Part shown: in pieces, positions 54,233 to 64,000 of the stretch
How the letters are laid out: each line of letters begins with the position of its first letter
Position numbering within the stretch: position 1 is the stretch's first letter
NCBI RefSeq assembly: GCF_020509005.1
Contig: NC_063016.1
Coordinates: forward strand, 5,208,001 to 5,272,000
Direction of reading: 5' to 3'
Length of the DNA: 64,000 bases
Source: Fulvia fulva
Taxonomy: Eukaryota; Ascomycota; Dothideomycetes; Mycosphaerellales; Mycosphaerellaceae
Notes under the pieces: model-generated
What the model was told of the DNA's origin: nothing
Seen by the model: the letters and a program-made list of their open reading frames with translations, nothing else
Database searches by the model: none
Translations under genes and position numbers: made by a program

Positions 54233-55253
54233 CTGCATCCACACCCTCCCAAAACACCAACCACCTCACCTCGATCCTCTCCCTCACCGGCCTACAATCA
54301 CCCAGCGTCTGAATCGTACTATGTGGCGTCCGCCTTGCCCTCCCATCCCTCCTAGAGTCAAAGCACTTTACCAGCAAGACCTCCCTTTCAGTCATCGCAT
54401 TCGGCCAATACCATTTCTGCTGGGGATTAGCAGCTACCTGCCACTTTTCATCCTTGCACTGAGGTGGGTTGGCGTCGCCATCGGCTACTGTGGGATTGTT
54501 ATGCTGTACAGGGGCTGCGCGGAGATCAGACTCTTCCATGCTGGCGGCATCACAGACTGCGAGCGGCTCCCTTGTGACGAGCCCGAGGGGCCGCCAGGCG
54601 TTGATTGTAGCCCAGCGATTGTTGCCTTTGGCTTTAGCGGCGAGGTCTGCGGCTACGGCGCGGTCTGGTAAGGTCGAGATGATGTTGTCGAGGACGTATT
54701 TTGCGCCGTTGTAGGATTGGTCTGGATGGGCGTTAGCCACAGCGGCAGACGCTGTGGAAGAGTAAACGAACCGACGTTGGCGACTGTAGCTGGCGTCGTG
54801 AGCGTGACGATTTCGTTATCGGCTTTGCCTTCCTGCGCGGCCAGGCCGTCGGCGATCGAGAAGCGGCGGATCACGTGGCCCATGCTGTAGCAGTGCGTGG
54901 CGCCAGTCCTATGAGGAGAGGAGTCAGTGCCACCAAATCCGCCTGAAGTTGTGAGAGCTTGGTGCATACACTTTCTTCAACAAGGCATCGATCTCAGGGT
55001 ATACATGTTCTCGCATCCGAGCCTCATCGTCCCAGCGGCGCTCGCGGCTTGGGCAGTCGGTCACGAACTGGAACCCATTCTTGTCCAAGTCAAACTCGTG
55101 CTCACGGCCCCGCAAATTGTAGATCTTGGTTGGTTGAGGATTGTACTTTCTGCGTCGATGTCCTGCTGTCGTTACGCCAAAGGGCTGTTCGGCTTCGCCG
55201 GGTGGTGGCGGCCGCCAGTAGTTGATTGTTGCGATGATCGATGTGGGCTCCAT
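54204..55253 (-). CDS. CmcJ/NvfI-like (GA4-desaturase-type) oxidoreductase
   Basis: Exons 54970-55253, 54772-54908 and 54204-54721 join in phase to 312 aa; the 50-bp second intron has a GCTAAC branch point. Family wording is strong: I-N-Y-W-R-P-P-P-P-G-E near the start, L-R-G-R-E-H-E-F-D-L-D-K-N-G-F-Q-F, L-L-K-K-V-T-G-A-T, V-D-Q-S-Y-N-G-A, I-N-A-W-R-P-L-G and V-L-L-V-K-C-F-D-S. This fungal group includes the gibberellin desaturase and AsaB-type enzymes, thought to be non-heme iron oxygenases of secondary metabolism; the substrate is unknown here. At the place where relatives have H-x-D-Q-S, this protein reads A-N-V-D-Q-S, so a presumed iron-ligand His may be missing. No biosynthetic cluster surrounds it. 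Confidence 0.85.
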
Positions 55254-55562
55254 AACTGCTGTGGTGGAACTTGCTGTTTGGGTTGTCGTGTATGCAAAAT
55301 GGCAGAGGTGGAACGATACATTTATACCCCAAGTGGGCACTCTCCCACAGGTGCAAGGTCGAGCCGGACATGCGTTCTACAGCTTCTGTAGACTGTCGAT
55401 CGCCAAGATGCAGTATGGATGGTGTGTCGATGCCCTCCTACGCTCGTTAGCTGAAGAATTTGGTAGAAGCATGCTAGTGACACTTTCAATGCCATTTCCT
55501 GCCAACCGTGCTCCAAATCACTATCTCTCATCCTGGGTATCAATGGCTCACCACATCTCTTC

Positions 55563-56275
55563 TCAATTATCAATCGCCGCGAAACCACCACCACCCCCAG
55601 AACCTTCCCCTTTCACCTCACCGTTCCCATTCTCATGTCCATTCGCACTACTCGGCAGACCTGTCGGCGGCGGCCCGTACGGACTCCCATGAGACATCGC
55701 CGCCGCTGACGGACCCGCTGGACGATCGTAGTAGCCACTCTCATGCTGCAGAGTATGCACTGGCACCATAACCCCCTCCGGCCCAGGCACCATTTGTATC
55801 GTATTACCCGCATTCGAATTCGAAGCCGATCGCTGTGCTTGCGGTGTGTACTCTGAGGCATGGAATGTGTTGACAGGTGGGTGTCCATGCGCCATTCCCG
55901 GGGTAGGCTGAATACTCTGTGGCCGGCGTCTCTTATCGCGGTGTGGTCGGTCTGGTGGGGGTGTGTTCATCGTCTCGTCGCCGCTGCCCTCGGACTGGTC
56001 AATGTTGACGTCCATGCGCTTGCGGAGTTCGTCGAGGAGGAAGGCGCGTTCGAGGCGCATTTTCATGATGGCGCGGTCGAGGCGGATGCGTTTGAGTTTT
56101 GCTTCGTCGTTGGCGGCTTCGACTTCGTTGACGCGGCGCTTGAGTTGGATGCATTTGCGGTAGTACGCCTTCTCCACGCTCGGCGCCAGCGGAGTTTGGG
56201 ATGCTCGCTCTTCCGCTGGGGATGTCAGTGGTGGAATCGTGGATGGTGGCTGTGGATCGCGTTACCTGCTGCCAT
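55563..56275 (-). CDS. INO80 chromatin-remodelling complex subunit F-type protein
   Basis: Exon 1 is only 10 bp (56266-56275, M-A-A-A) and exon 2 is 55563-56215, 220 aa in all. A long charged coiled coil near residues 20-75 begins A-Y-Y-R-K-C-I-Q-L-K-R-R and continues to A-I-M-K-M-R-L-E-R-A-F-L-L-D-E-L, the signature of the INO80F-like domain found in nuclear chromatin-remodelling subunits. A basic patch (D-K-R-R-R-P) may be a nuclear signal. The rest is Pro/Gly/Ser-rich and disordered. The 50-bp intron (GTAACG, CTGAC, CAG) fixes the start. Confidence 0.8.
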
Positions 56276-56796
56276 TTTGATCAATGTAGAGTGTCGCTGG
56301 TTGCTGGAGGTGGTGATGCAGTTGTTGATGACACTTGATCGTGGCTTCTTGTGCCTCGAACGGAGGAACGACGGCACGCGCTTCGGCTGCAAGGGTCTCT
56401 CGGGTCAGCCCGTGCGTGCATGACTAGCTTCACTTCACATGTGGGGCTATACCAACAAGTCCTTTCTGGGCAACACACTGTACTCTCCACGCCGAACACG
56501 CACGATCATTACACTATGAGGCTCCAAGCCTCAGTCAAATCCCATATCAACACCATCTGACTCCTACGGCTTCATCTGCGAGCTTGTTCACAAGACTTGA
56601 TGGACTGATCACTCTCTGAACTTGTTACCGCAATCCCAACCGCTATCGTCCTCGTCCTTCTTGTGGCGGGATCATTGGGCCTTGCTATGGATCAATCTAC
56701 TGTCCACTCCAGTCACCACGATCCCACTCCTTGACAGCAGCGCAGAGCCATTGGCATTCCGCCACCCGATACAATGATCATGACTATGCCCTCGCC

Positions 56797-57448
56797 TCAG
56801 ACCCTCATCTCCATTACACTCCCCGGCCACTCCTTCTCTCCAGCCGTGAAGTCCTTAACAATCGTGAACCCTTGCTTCTCGTAGTACCTGTTCGGCAGGT
56901 GTCAGCACACATCCCTTGCCTGATCGAATTGAGCACCACAGTACTTACTTGACAAGCTTCCGATCATTCCCACGATAACAATCAAGACACATTCTCCTCA
57001 CCCCAACCTCCCTACACACTCCCTTCGCATACTCAATCAACGCCCCTCCCACCCCTTTCGCCGCCTCTCCGGCATCGCGATTCGTCATGAGCCAGATCAC
57101 GTACACGTACGGCTCATCGTCTTCGGCCAGATAATCTGTTACATACTTCGCAGGCGTTGACTGCAGGCTAATACTCGCGACTGGGGTCCTCTCATCATTC
57201 TCATCTGCAACTTCCGCAACGAACGCACGCCTCCACTCTGGACCCCATGACGTGCCAGTCTCGCTTCTCGTTATCCAAGAAAGGACTTTGTCGATTGCTT
57301 CGGGACGTGCGGTGCGGATGGGTACGGTGCCCCATTGGTCGGCGCCGCCGTTGTTTGCCAGCCATGCGATTTGGGAGTCCCAGAAGTCTAGGAAGAGGTC
57401 GGCATCGCCGCGGGACAGCGAGGCGGGGCGGATTGTGAGGGGAGGCAT
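56797..57448 (-). CDS. GNAT family N-acetyltransferase
   Basis: Exons 56949-57448 and 56797-56887 (61-bp intron, GTAAGT) give 196 aa. The GNAT fold is seen in Y-V-I-W-L-M-T-N-R-D (beta-4), the acetyl-CoA-binding turn G-V-G-G-A-L-I-E-Y-A (a Q/R-x-x-G-x-G/A variant), the following L-D-C-Y-R-G-N-D (beta-5) and the C-terminal Y-Y-E-K-Q-G-F. The substrate is unknown; fungal homologs are single-domain cytosolic enzymes. The second exon completes the canonical alpha4/beta7 end, which confirms the splice. Confidence 0.87.
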
Positions 57449-58301
57449 TTGGTCAATTGAGGAAGGGACCGAGGAAGATTGTGAAGTAGAAGCCCGAGTC
57501 TGAAGGATCCTGTGAGGTAGAAATAAAGCTTATCACTTGGCGGTTGATCTGCCTAGTGTAGGTTCCGGATGCCTGCTTTGCAATTACTGAGGCCGAGATG
57601 AGGAGTGAGGAGTGAAGGGGATTGTGGTTTGGAGGCAACGATATTTGGGAGTGATTGTCTTGTGTGGTGATTCATGGCAGCCTGGATCTTCGATCATACC
57701 TCATAGGGCAAGACACGGAGCTCACTGTTGACAGCTCGGCGTCGGATGCGGTGTTCGCGTAGGATGAGCTGAGTCTGTGGGACTTGCAGCGGAACATTGG
57801 AGAAGCATCAACTTTGCGCTTGCCACCTACCTGATCCTTTCCAAGACAGAGGTCTGTCTGTGTAATGGAATTATCGGCATTGATGTCAGGGTCGACGATG
57901 TTGGCAGATGTCTTGCCGGTGAAGAGAACTTGGGTACGCCGCTGAAGCCGCTCTTGGTGTCACGTGCTTGATCCATCATCCAAGTCTGTTGAGATGATGC
58001 TTTTCCTCCGCTTCGTCCCTTCCTCTTTTCAGCACCGTCTGCCAAAGTTCGATGTCATCACCACGAACGAAGGGCAGATAGCATGACATCGGGTCTATGG
58101 CCGTCAAGGACTGCCTGTCAGCCGCCATTGGCCTCTTGCAGCGCTCCACGGCCGAGTTGCTCATCGTCAACACCCGCTCAGCATGTAGCATAGCGATTAT
58201 CGCGCAGGCCACGACATACGATAAGCACATGCAGTGAGGATTGATCCTACGGGGCGAGATGAAACCCCGTTGCAGCTCCCTTTCGTGCAATTGGGTCAAC
58301 A

Positions 58302-58307
58302 TATAAA
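58302..58307 (+). promoter_or_regulatory. TATA box of the methyltransferase gene
   Basis: TATAAA lies 63-68 bp upstream of the ATG at 58370, followed by an A/G-rich run, a usual distance for a fungal gene with a short leader. Confidence 0.4.
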
Positions 58308-58369
58308 GAGTACCGGTAGATACATCCTCACCATCGGCCAGTACTCACAACCACGTGCATCACCCCAAT

Positions 58370-59244
58370 ATGTCATCGCCAGATGATTCTTCGATGCTTG
58401 AAAAGCTCGTGTTTCCGCCGGACATGGTGGCGAAATACCCGGTACTCCAGAAGTTCAACGACGGCGAACGCACCTTCGTGAGCCATCCGGGGGAGTCAGA
58501 CTAACGGATTTGCTAACTTGTCGCAGTGGAAAGGCGGTCGTGAGCAAGCTCTGTTGGCATACATCAAAAGCCATCCAGACTTCAACACCATGAAAGGCAA
58601 CCCCAAGAAGATCATCCAAGCGATCGACCACTTCGGCTGCAATGAGCAGCTCCTGATCACGATCGGTCGTGACAAAGGTCGAGTCATGGCTGATCTGATT
58701 CGAGAGCACAAGCCTCGTACTATGGTTGAGCTTGGTGGGTATGTTGGCTATTCTGCCATCTTCTTCGCAGACGAGCTTCGCTCTGCTTGTCCCGGCCAGC
58801 GTGTGCATTACTGGAGCCTGGAGCTGCACTCAGAATTCGCAGAGATTGCTCGAGAACTGATCGAGATCGCTGGATTGTCTGACATAGTTACAGTCGTGGT
58901 CGGATTCTCGTCAGACTCGTTACGCCAACTGAAGAAAGATGGGCAACTTGACCAGATCGATGTGCTCTACCTCGACCACAACGAAGGCGAGCTGTATGTC
59001 AAAGACACCAGCCTCGGCGAAGAGCTCGCCCTCTTCAGACCCGGGTCACACATCGTCGCCGATAACTGTCTGATCCCTGGAGCCCCTGCATATCGTGCGT
59101 ACGTGCGAGGAAACGCAAAGTTCGAATCAAAAGGTGTAAAAGGCTTGACTATACCAGGTGAACTGGAGGTACGTCGATCTATAACAATTAATGCTTTCCC
59201 ACTAACCGCAGTAGGACGAACTGGAAGTGACGACAGTACTATAA
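58370..59244 (+). CDS. COMT-like S-adenosylmethionine O-methyltransferase
   Basis: Exons 58370-58477, 58527-59168 and 59215-59244 give 259 aa; introns of 49 and 46 bp have GCTAAC and ACTAAC branch points. The catechol O-methyltransferase fold shows motif I V-E-L-G-G-Y-V-G-Y-S-A-I-F near residue 105, the acidic S-L-E-L-H loop, the metal ligand in L-Y-L-D-H, and A-D-N-C-L-I-P-G-A-P for the second Asp-Asn ligand pair. In animal COMT the D-H is followed by W-K with a catalytic Lys; here it is D-H-N-E, so the general base differs. It should methylate small phenolic or catechol substrates in the cytosol, but the precise substrate is unknown. Confidence 0.88.
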
Positions 59245-61170
59245 GGAACTGCTGCGAGTCACTGCGCAAATATGCGTTCGGTGGTTGCTCCGATCATATG
59301 CCATGTCGTACCTTCGCAGTGCCCCGTAACTATGTTATATTGCAATCACGAGGCAAACCATCCTCCCAAACACTTCGACCACGCACAGCTGAAGTTTGTA
59401 GCCGAGAGAGTGCTGACACCTCGGCATGCCGAGACTGTAGGTTTCGGATTCTTGTGTTGGTCTGTGTGGTCGACCGTCCAAAGCACGCGTTTTTGCCGAT
59501 CTCTTGGACCGTCACGCGGTCCGCTAGTAAGCCTCGTGCCTTCATCAGGGGCCTCATCTGCCGGGCATTAGTGCGAAAGATCTCAAACGGAAGTGAACAT
59601 TCGCATGTTCCTACTCAAGCCAGGTCAACAAGCCCGTGCTCGTTGGCAATCATGATTACCGCTTTCTGAAGTGAACAGGATCTCGGAGAAGCACAAAGGC
59701 GAGGAGGTCCTATGGCAGCCAAGCACCAAGGACAAACTCAGCGACCATCGTACCTTGGAAATGACGTCCCGCAGATGCCAACATCATTGGTTCCAAACAA
59801 CCAGTCTGAACCTCATGCAGGAGGCTGCTTTCACTTTATATCCCACGCATTGCAGGGAGAACATGTGCTCTGTCACAAAATGCGGACGCCTAATCGAGTA
59901 TCGCAATTGACAACCACATGTAGAGCTCACCCGGTCCTCCGCGTTAGTGTTACGCAATCGACGTGGCTACAGTACAAGAGTACTCACTCTCATCGCCGCT
60001 GTGAGAACACACTTCGGTGCTGAACCTGACCCCGACGTCAACAAGGACGATTCCAAACACGAGGCGAACGTCCATATTACAGCATCGACGCTCAATCGCA
60101 ATCTCAATAAATCCGGCGACTGATTGCAAGTACGACAGGGAATGGCAATGATAATAACGCAGCGTTGTCTCACCCACAAACTCGACAGCCTTGTTTTTGA
60201 GGCAGTGAAGCAGGTCATCGCTTGTAGAGTTTTCACTGGACGCGGCTCGGTGCATCGCAAACTCTCTGCCCGGCCACACGGCACGTGTCGAGACGAGCAC
60301 GCTCGGGTCAGCACTCGGCCCGCTGAGACAACGACCCGAACAACTGTACTGACAAGAGTTCCATGAGAGTCCTGGTCTACCTCCCTGTGAACAATGGCGA
60401 GGTCTGTGAACTTGTTTTCTTAGATACTTGAACGTCGTCTGAGGGACAGATGTCATTCGTCGGTGACAATGCCCCGCTCCTTGCGACCAACAGGTACACC
60501 ACTGCATGATAGATTAAGGAATATTGTCAAAATGGCGTCGAGCACTATGGATGGTCCCTTCAGCACAGCAAATCCCGCGCCGGTTGATACTTCATTGCAA
60601 GATTGAGTTCGAAATCTGTTCCAAATAGTGGCGCCATCACGCTGAGCGGAGCGCTCGGGGTCAGAAACCGGCCAATTGGCATGACGATACGACTCTTGGT
60701 GCGTCAAAGACTCTCGCTTTCCGCCCGGCATTGGGACAAGCGCCCCGGCCAACCACGCCATCATCCTGTACACCTGTGAAGGCTGTGATCCAACTATGTG
60801 AACCTTGCGACTGTACTTGCATCGCAACACGGAACCGGCTTTACATCCTTACCACTGGATCTGTCGGCGGCCAAGTCAGAGGACCGGCACGCCCTCTAGA
60901 CATTCGACGGACTCGATTCGCCGTATGCAGTCGAACCAGGAGGCTTGGGATCCGCGGGAACCAGCTGATACCACTTTCCTGGGAATCCTCTTACTTATGA
61001 TGTTGTGCTCCCTCTGATTCTGTTCGTCAACCTTAACCGAAGCTGTCCCTGATATGGGACTTGACCTACTGGAAACAGACGCATGGATTTTGGGCATCAG
61101 TGCCACCGCACAGGACGCTGACTGGTGCTGGGTTTCAACATATTGCTATCAATAACACACGCTGCTGAGA
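59245..61170. other. Long intergenic stretch, no supported gene
   Basis: About 1.9 kb. Frames of 100-185 codons exist on both strands (for example 59950-60507 minus), but they lack ATG starts, family resemblance or matching splice sites. Nothing else stands out. Confidence 0.35.
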
Positions 61171-61935
61171 ATGGTATCAACGAAACGCAGCAGTCGATGT
61201 TTGGAGGATGAAGATGTCGCTTCTCTGCGGGATGCTTTCGACAACAAGAGGTTATGCTCGCGTCTGAGCATGGATGACTTCCTTTCGTTCGACGGCCCCA
61301 CTGGAATCGCTGTTGGGCCAGACGGAACGAGGTCCGACTTCTTCTTGCACCTGGGCTTGTCAGAGCGGAACAATCGACACAGGATCATCTATCGCCGTAT
61401 GAAGCAGGAAGCCAAGAATGGCATGGAGCGTTTATTTGACACAAGGAAGTCATTGCAGCCGGAGATGGTCGACGACGACAGCGTGCAAGCGCCATACAAC
61501 CTTAAGCAGATCACCGAGTGGGCCTTTCAACGTCAGGTCGAGCACATTTACGACAATGCCTCGATAAACACGAGAGGCATTTACGACATCATCCGCACCG
61601 GCGACGGCAGCAATTGGGTCATCAGGTGGATGCTCTGGCGTGTCATCCAATGCGCACAGGATCGTGTCATACGTGCGACTAGCAGTGGGGGTGAGACGGA
61701 ATGCTCGACATTGACCACCTGCTCTACTGCTACCGATCACTCGAGTGTCCGCACTGAGGAGACGAGTCCTGCATACTGGCCGAGCACTGTATCACCGCAC
61801 GACTTTAGCGACAGTGACGACTGGGATCCATCTGAACTCAAGTCGAAAGTGGTACGCGACGAATATGTCTTCACGAAGCCACGCCTGCCGCAAACACCAA
61901 GCAAATTCTGGGCACATGTCATGGACAATACCTGA
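61171..61935 (+). CDS. Hypothetical protein (254 aa)
   Basis: Single open frame with an ATG. The composition is that of a soluble protein: basic N-terminus, a middle with aromatic-rich helix (N-W-V-I-R-W-M-L-W-R-V-I-Q near residue 150), a Thr/Ser-rich linker and an acidic C-terminal part (F-S-D-S-D-D-W-D). No signal peptide, TM or known domain is visible. The length and balanced composition suggest a real, lineage-specific gene. Confidence 0.5.
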   Translation: MVSTKRSSRCLEDEDVASLRDAFDNKRLCSRLSMDDFLSFDGPTGIAVGPDGTRSDFFLHLGLSERNNRHRIIYRRMKQEAKNGMERLFDTRKSLQPEMVDDDSVQAPYNLKQITEWAFQRQVEHIYDNASINTRGIYDIIRTGDGSNWVIRWMLWRVIQCAQDRVIRATSSGGETECSTLTTCSTATDHSSVRTEETSPAYWPSTVSPHDFSDSDDWDPSELKSKVVRDEYVFTKPRLPQTPSKFWAHVMDNT

Positions 61936-64000
61936 AACGACCGACTTGCGTCAAAGCTGAACATCTAGCTGGAGTTGGTCCCAGTGACAAGCTACACATG
62001 GCAATGCTGCGACCCAAAGATCTGGGAACAGCGCAATCAGCACATGGCACGAGGTCCCTGTGGCTATGAAGATCCTCGATGACGCTGGACCCAACACTAG
62101 GCACAATCACTAGTGGTAGACCTGAACCACTGAAGCTTCTATCGGTCGTAGACCACATCTGGAGCGCACTGGACTCTCTTTGGCCATATCAGCGCCGAAC
62201 CGAGCGAATTTTGTATGAGCAAATGTTGCGCACCGAGTGTGCCATGGTGCATGTGCCATGGGATGTGAAAGTCAATACGTCCGGAAATACAAGGGGGTTA
62301 GAACTCTGAGCGCGCGATTCCCAGCTCACCTTGCGGACGCCGTCGAACAGGTTGGTCATCCTAGCGACGAAGCTTCGCGCAGTCGCGCCGCTGCGCTGTG
62401 CCAGAGCGATGCAATGGTGCAGAAAGCTTCAGCAAGTGAGTCTGCAGCCAGTAATGCAGGCAAGCCGCACGGAGACGTCGATGCCTTCGCATCACAGCTC
62501 TGGCCAGCTCTGCTGGGCAGCGCTACCAGGTACCATGAGGGACAGCAGGACCTGACGTCGAGGTACCAAGGGCATGACACAGCACGGAGGTGGCCATGCA
62601 AGGTGGAGTCTGAACAGCGTATCGTTGAAGCTGATGTTGCGAGTTTTCCGCCATCTGAGCAAAGGTCTGTGGCCCACGCATCAGTACAACAGGCATCGCA
62701 ACAGCTTTTGTGGAGAAATATCCGCATCACTTACCACGGCAGCTGTGGATACACTGCTCGGCCTGAACAGGAAGCTGGTTATGGAGACTTGGTGGTTGGG
62801 GAAGCTGTGGAAAGCTGCGATCTAGTTGGTCATGCAGTCAATCATTGATGGAATCGTCTGCCTGCATAGTGTAGTCACGCCACCACTGAACTCAATTACA
62901 GTGGCATTACAAATACCGGGAATACTGTACTGTTTCGGCAATCAGCACTACTGCAGTTTTCATGCTTTTTTGTGCTATGTGAAGTCTGTAAAGACACCTT
63001 GCTGGCAAGTGTGAAGTTGTTTAATGGTCGACGAGTCTATCAGTTTCGCTGCATGCTGTGGCGAAGGAAGAGGCACAACCTTGCTAGCCGCCGACACTTA
63101 TGCAGCGGAGTAGGTGATTGATCTCCCCGACCACACGTCAGGTGTGCGGACTGGAGGACCGCAAATATTGACGCCACTACACCAACCACGACCCTGGTAG
63201 GGTTGCGACGGTCAAACCTTCGTATTGTCAGACCGACTTTCATGCTTTGTTTGACAAGATCATCGTAATTTTTTTCCGACACGGCGATATGGGATTCTTT
63301 TTTGCCAGCGGCTAACAGGTGGAGACACTGCGGAAAAGGTCTGGACGGATACAGACCGTGACTTGCGGATTGCTTTCCTGCATGACTGTCGATGAAAGGG
63401 GTAATCGCAACTGTGCTAATGGCAGATTCTGCTTGTGGACCTGCCAGCGCATACTCACACCCTGGGATCGGAATACGAGTCTCTCCGATATCCCACTCTG
63501 TAAGGCCGTCGCAAATGGCCTGCACGACTGTGCCTCAATCAATACCTGAAGGGCTCCGCTAGAAGGATTGGTTAACCTCATGCAGCACGTCGTGACGTGC
63601 CTCCGTGGCTGAAGATATGCCGTAGGCCCGATGAGCACATGAAACTGAGATGGTACCAGAGCTCCATCCTTCATCCTTTGTGGTTGACATCTTCACAGAC
63701 TGCGGGAGGCGGCCCTGCAGCACCTCCTTTGACATCCTCCTGGCCGGTAATCCTCTTCCTGGTATCGTGAGAGTCTTCCTGGCGTCACATCTCCTCTTCA
63801 AGATCCTGACCAGGGTCAGTGGCGCACATAGGCGAGAGGAGTTGTCTGGCTCGTACTTCAGATACAGACAAAGCCACAATTACGGGAGGGTCCTAGAGGC
63901 TGATTGTGATGCAGTCTTGGTCACTCAGCCGTGGCCAGTGTTTTGCCGTGCCGTTTCAGTGCTGCTAGCAGCACATCGTGCAGCGTGCAGCGGCTGCCTC
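61936..64000. other. Right end of the window, no supported gene
   Basis: Several frames up to about 200 codons overlap on both strands (62237-62848 plus, 63040-63525 minus, 63559-63879 minus). None shows conserved motifs or a convincing start, and they mask one another, so I call nothing here. Confidence 0.35.

Noticed and set aside
62237..62848. 203-codon plus-strand frame
   Set aside because: It begins at a GTG, has no motif and overlaps equally long frames in other phases; not distinguishable from chance.
1..64000. CRISPR arrays, tRNA or rRNA genes, intact transposons
   Set aside because: None seen: no regularly spaced repeats, no tRNA T-arm/anticodon pattern in gaps, no transposase or reverse-transcriptase motifs.

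Overview
This window is nuclear DNA of a filamentous ascomycete, most likely a Dothideomycete (Mycosphaerellales-like). The signs are short introns (about 46-90 bp, many with GTRNGY donors and CTAAC/CTGAC branch points), dense genes on both strands, typical ascomycete housekeeping proteins, fungal-only families (HET domain, heme-thiolate peroxidase, small cysteine-rich secreted proteins) and one gene with repeat-induced-point-mutation-like nonsense codons. No prokaryotic features, rRNA, tRNA or CRISPR arrays were seen.

Layout. 1-20 kb is a mostly conserved core block: the 5' part of a TFIIH p62/TFB1 gene, a 62-residue orphan, a CDC4-type F-box/WD40 protein, a multi-pass membrane protein, an NTF2/SnoaL-like relic, a CE16-type SGNH esterase carrying one frameshift, homoserine O-acetyltransferase (MET2), an acidic orphan and the ER RING-CH ubiquitin ligase Doa10/SSM4. 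20-23 kb has an imperfect inverted repeat and a dead GPH/sucrose-type transporter. 23-28.5 kb holds a very large repetitive membrane-anchored protein whose frame stops at a C-terminal HDEL and then resumes in frame into a two-TM tail.

29-53 kb is accessory in character. It has a MYND protein, a YdeI/OmpD-associated-like protein, and a cluster of small secreted cysteine-rich proteins: four paralogs sharing an N-C-K-C-Q-D-P core plus one unrelated type on the other strand. It also has a large Ser/Arg-rich protein, a nitroreductase, a DUF4804-like protein, a HET gene with four TAG codons, a frameshifted heme-thiolate peroxidase, an ABC-transporter fragment, and two orphans. 54-61 kb returns to intact genes: a CmcJ/NvfI-like oxidoreductase, an INO80F-type chromatin subunit, a GNAT acetyltransferase, a COMT-like methyltransferase and an orphan. 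62-64 kb shows nothing convincing.

The genes do not form one pathway. Two themes stand out: ER proteostasis (Doa10 next to a giant HDEL-ending protein) and a decaying locus of secreted/self-recognition genes that looks like a fast-evolving host-interaction region. Several single-base breaks could be assembly indels; the TAG-for-Trp changes in the HET gene cannot be. Exon coordinates come from reading splice signals and checking phase by hand; a few may be off by one base.
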